Source of the DNA: a virus
Length of the DNA: 46,026 bases
IMG/VR virus record: IMGVR_UViG_3300045110_000146
Coordinates: 1 to 46,026 of that record
Strand: one strand, 5' to 3'
Positions 45,107 to 46,026 of this stretch are shown in pieces. Position numbers and translations under genes: made by a program. Under the pieces are notes generated by a model. The model did not search any database, was not told where the DNA came from, and saw nothing but the letters and a program-made list of their open reading frames with translations. The first letter of the stretch is position 1. Every line of letters starts with the position of its first letter.

Positions 45107-46026
45107 TTGGGGTTAGTCACATTCACAGGTCTACGTACCTATAGTGCCGAACTTCGGCGCGATCTAGAACAACTTCAAAGGGCGTTTAACGACCTAGTGC
45201 AGAGGACTGCCCCCCTATTCTCTAAGGAACCCGCTAGCAAGTTCGACCAGACTAACAACAATAGCGGTTCTGTTACGGGGCTAGCCTCGCCTGTGGCACA
45301 AGTACATCTTGCCCCCACAGTCGGCACCGCCACCACCGCCATGCGCTCCGACGCAGCCCCTCGTCTTGATGTAACCATAAGTCCTACAGGGAGCGAGTCG
45401 TGGAAAGGCGAGCATGCTTGGTCGCCAATTGCTAATAAAGTTCCCATAACGGTAAACAAGACCGCCCAACTAACATTAGCTCATCTAGTTAATGTGCTTG
45501 ATACCGATGATACCCCCCTTGTTACTATAGACAATGATGGTTTAGTTGGTGTCAATTGCAATGCTGATACTAACGCCTTAGTAACAGTACAGGCTGCCGC
45601 AGCGGATACTCTCCCCGTCACCGATGGGTTAATAGGTTGGTATAAGGGCGACAATATCACGTCTAGCGACGTGAGCGGAGGTCTTGGCCTCAACAACCCA
45701 ATGATTACGTGGCCTGACGCATCGGCACAGGCTAACACCCTCGTAGCCGCCTCGGTTACATCCAGTGGAGGCGTCGGCGGCAACAAGCCACGCTACATTC
45801 CATCGGGAAGTGCGTTCACTTGTATCCCCTGCGTGAGCTTCTTTAACACCAGCGGCTCTCTTACCGATAATGTATCCTACTTCTCATTTACCAATCCTAT
45901 AACACTTTCACATTCCACTGGTTGGACTGTGATGTTTCTATCTTACGACTTTATCACAAGCATTGTGAACAATATCCACCTTGGGGGAGACCTTGCGACT
46001 GACATTATCTATGTTGAGAGTAAAGG
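45107..46026 (+). CDS. Tail protein with LamG/concanavalin-like domain (partial)
   Basis: A TTG immediately after the previous stop, with GAGGAGGG four bases upstream, opens a frame to the window end (about 306 codons). The N-terminal part is a helical and beta-rich connector. From about residue 174 the sequence DGLIGWYKGDN, then TWPDASAQANTL, matches LamG-type carbohydrate-binding domains used in receptor binding. The C-terminus lies outside the window. Confidence 0.7.
   Translation, partial: MGLVTFTGLRTYSAELRRDLEQLQRAFNDLVQRTAPLFSKEPASKFDQTNNNSGSVTGLASPVAQVHLAPTVGTATTAMRSDAAPRLDVTISPTGSESWKGEHAWSPIANKVPITVNKTAQLTLAHLVNVLDTDDTPLVTIDNDGLVGVNCNADTNALVTVQAAAADTLPVTDGLIGWYKGDNITSSDVSGGLGLNNPMITWPDASAQANTLVAASVTSSGGVGGNKPRYIPSGSAFTCIPCVSFFNTSGSLTDNVSYFSFTNPITLSHSTGWTVMFLSYDFITSIVNNIHLGGDLATDIIYVESK

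Noticed and set aside
1-46026. CRISPR array, integrase, transposase or lysogeny repressor
   Set aside because: No regularly spaced repeats of suitable length and no proteins of these families were seen anywhere in the window.

Overview
The window is a stretch of a tailed double-stranded DNA phage genome. It contains a large terminase, portal, scaffold, HK97-fold-type major capsid protein, head-tail adaptor and large tail proteins in canonical order. It has no integrase, no lysogeny repressor and no host-like housekeeping genes. The tail-tube-like and stabilisation-like proteins suggest a short-tailed virus, but this is an inference and the host cannot be read from the sequence. Small membrane and secreted proteins, tightly overlapping stops and starts, and five homing-endonuclease-like genes also fit a lytic phage.

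Layout. (1) 1-3804, leftward: an endonuclease fragment, a small protein, a RecA/Sak4-like ATPase and a Ro60-family (TROVE plus VWA) protein whose gene is cut in two by an endonuclease-VII-type HNH gene. Another HNH gene lies antisense at 1608-2045. (2) 3805-4753 has no convincing gene. It holds four related leftward structured elements sharing a 19-base motif. The one next to the Ro60 gene contains a circularly permuted tRNA-like module, as expected of a Y RNA. (3) 4754-6661, rightward: primase-polymerase/helicase. (4) 6945-7575: two small rightward membrane proteins. (5) 7562-19482, leftward: a long operon with many ATGA overlaps. It includes a deaminase, a NAMPT/PRPP-synthetase-like pair that could rebuild NAD, a metallophosphoesterase, secreted proteins, an HNH endonuclease, a DUF932-type protein, tRNA-Trp and many small unknowns. 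(6) 19725-22887, rightward: RadC-like protein and small unknowns, ended by a strong terminator. (7) 22888-23462: regulatory DNA with several inverted repeats and a promoter that gives a nearly leaderless transcript. (8) 23463-46026, rightward: the virion module. A seven-gene block of glycosyltransferases, methyltransferases, an acyltransferase-like protein and a deacetylase-like protein lies between the capsid and adaptor genes. The window ends inside a LamG-like tail gene.

How it works together. The Prim-Pol/helicase and Sak4-like ATPase suggest self-directed replication and recombination. The NAD pair fits counter-defence against NAD-depleting immunity. The Ro60/Y-RNA-like locus suggests phage-encoded RNA handling. 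The sugar block suggests modification of virion or host-surface glycans. The Ro60 locus (split protein gene plus an upstream family of RNA-like elements) is the most unusual system in the window.
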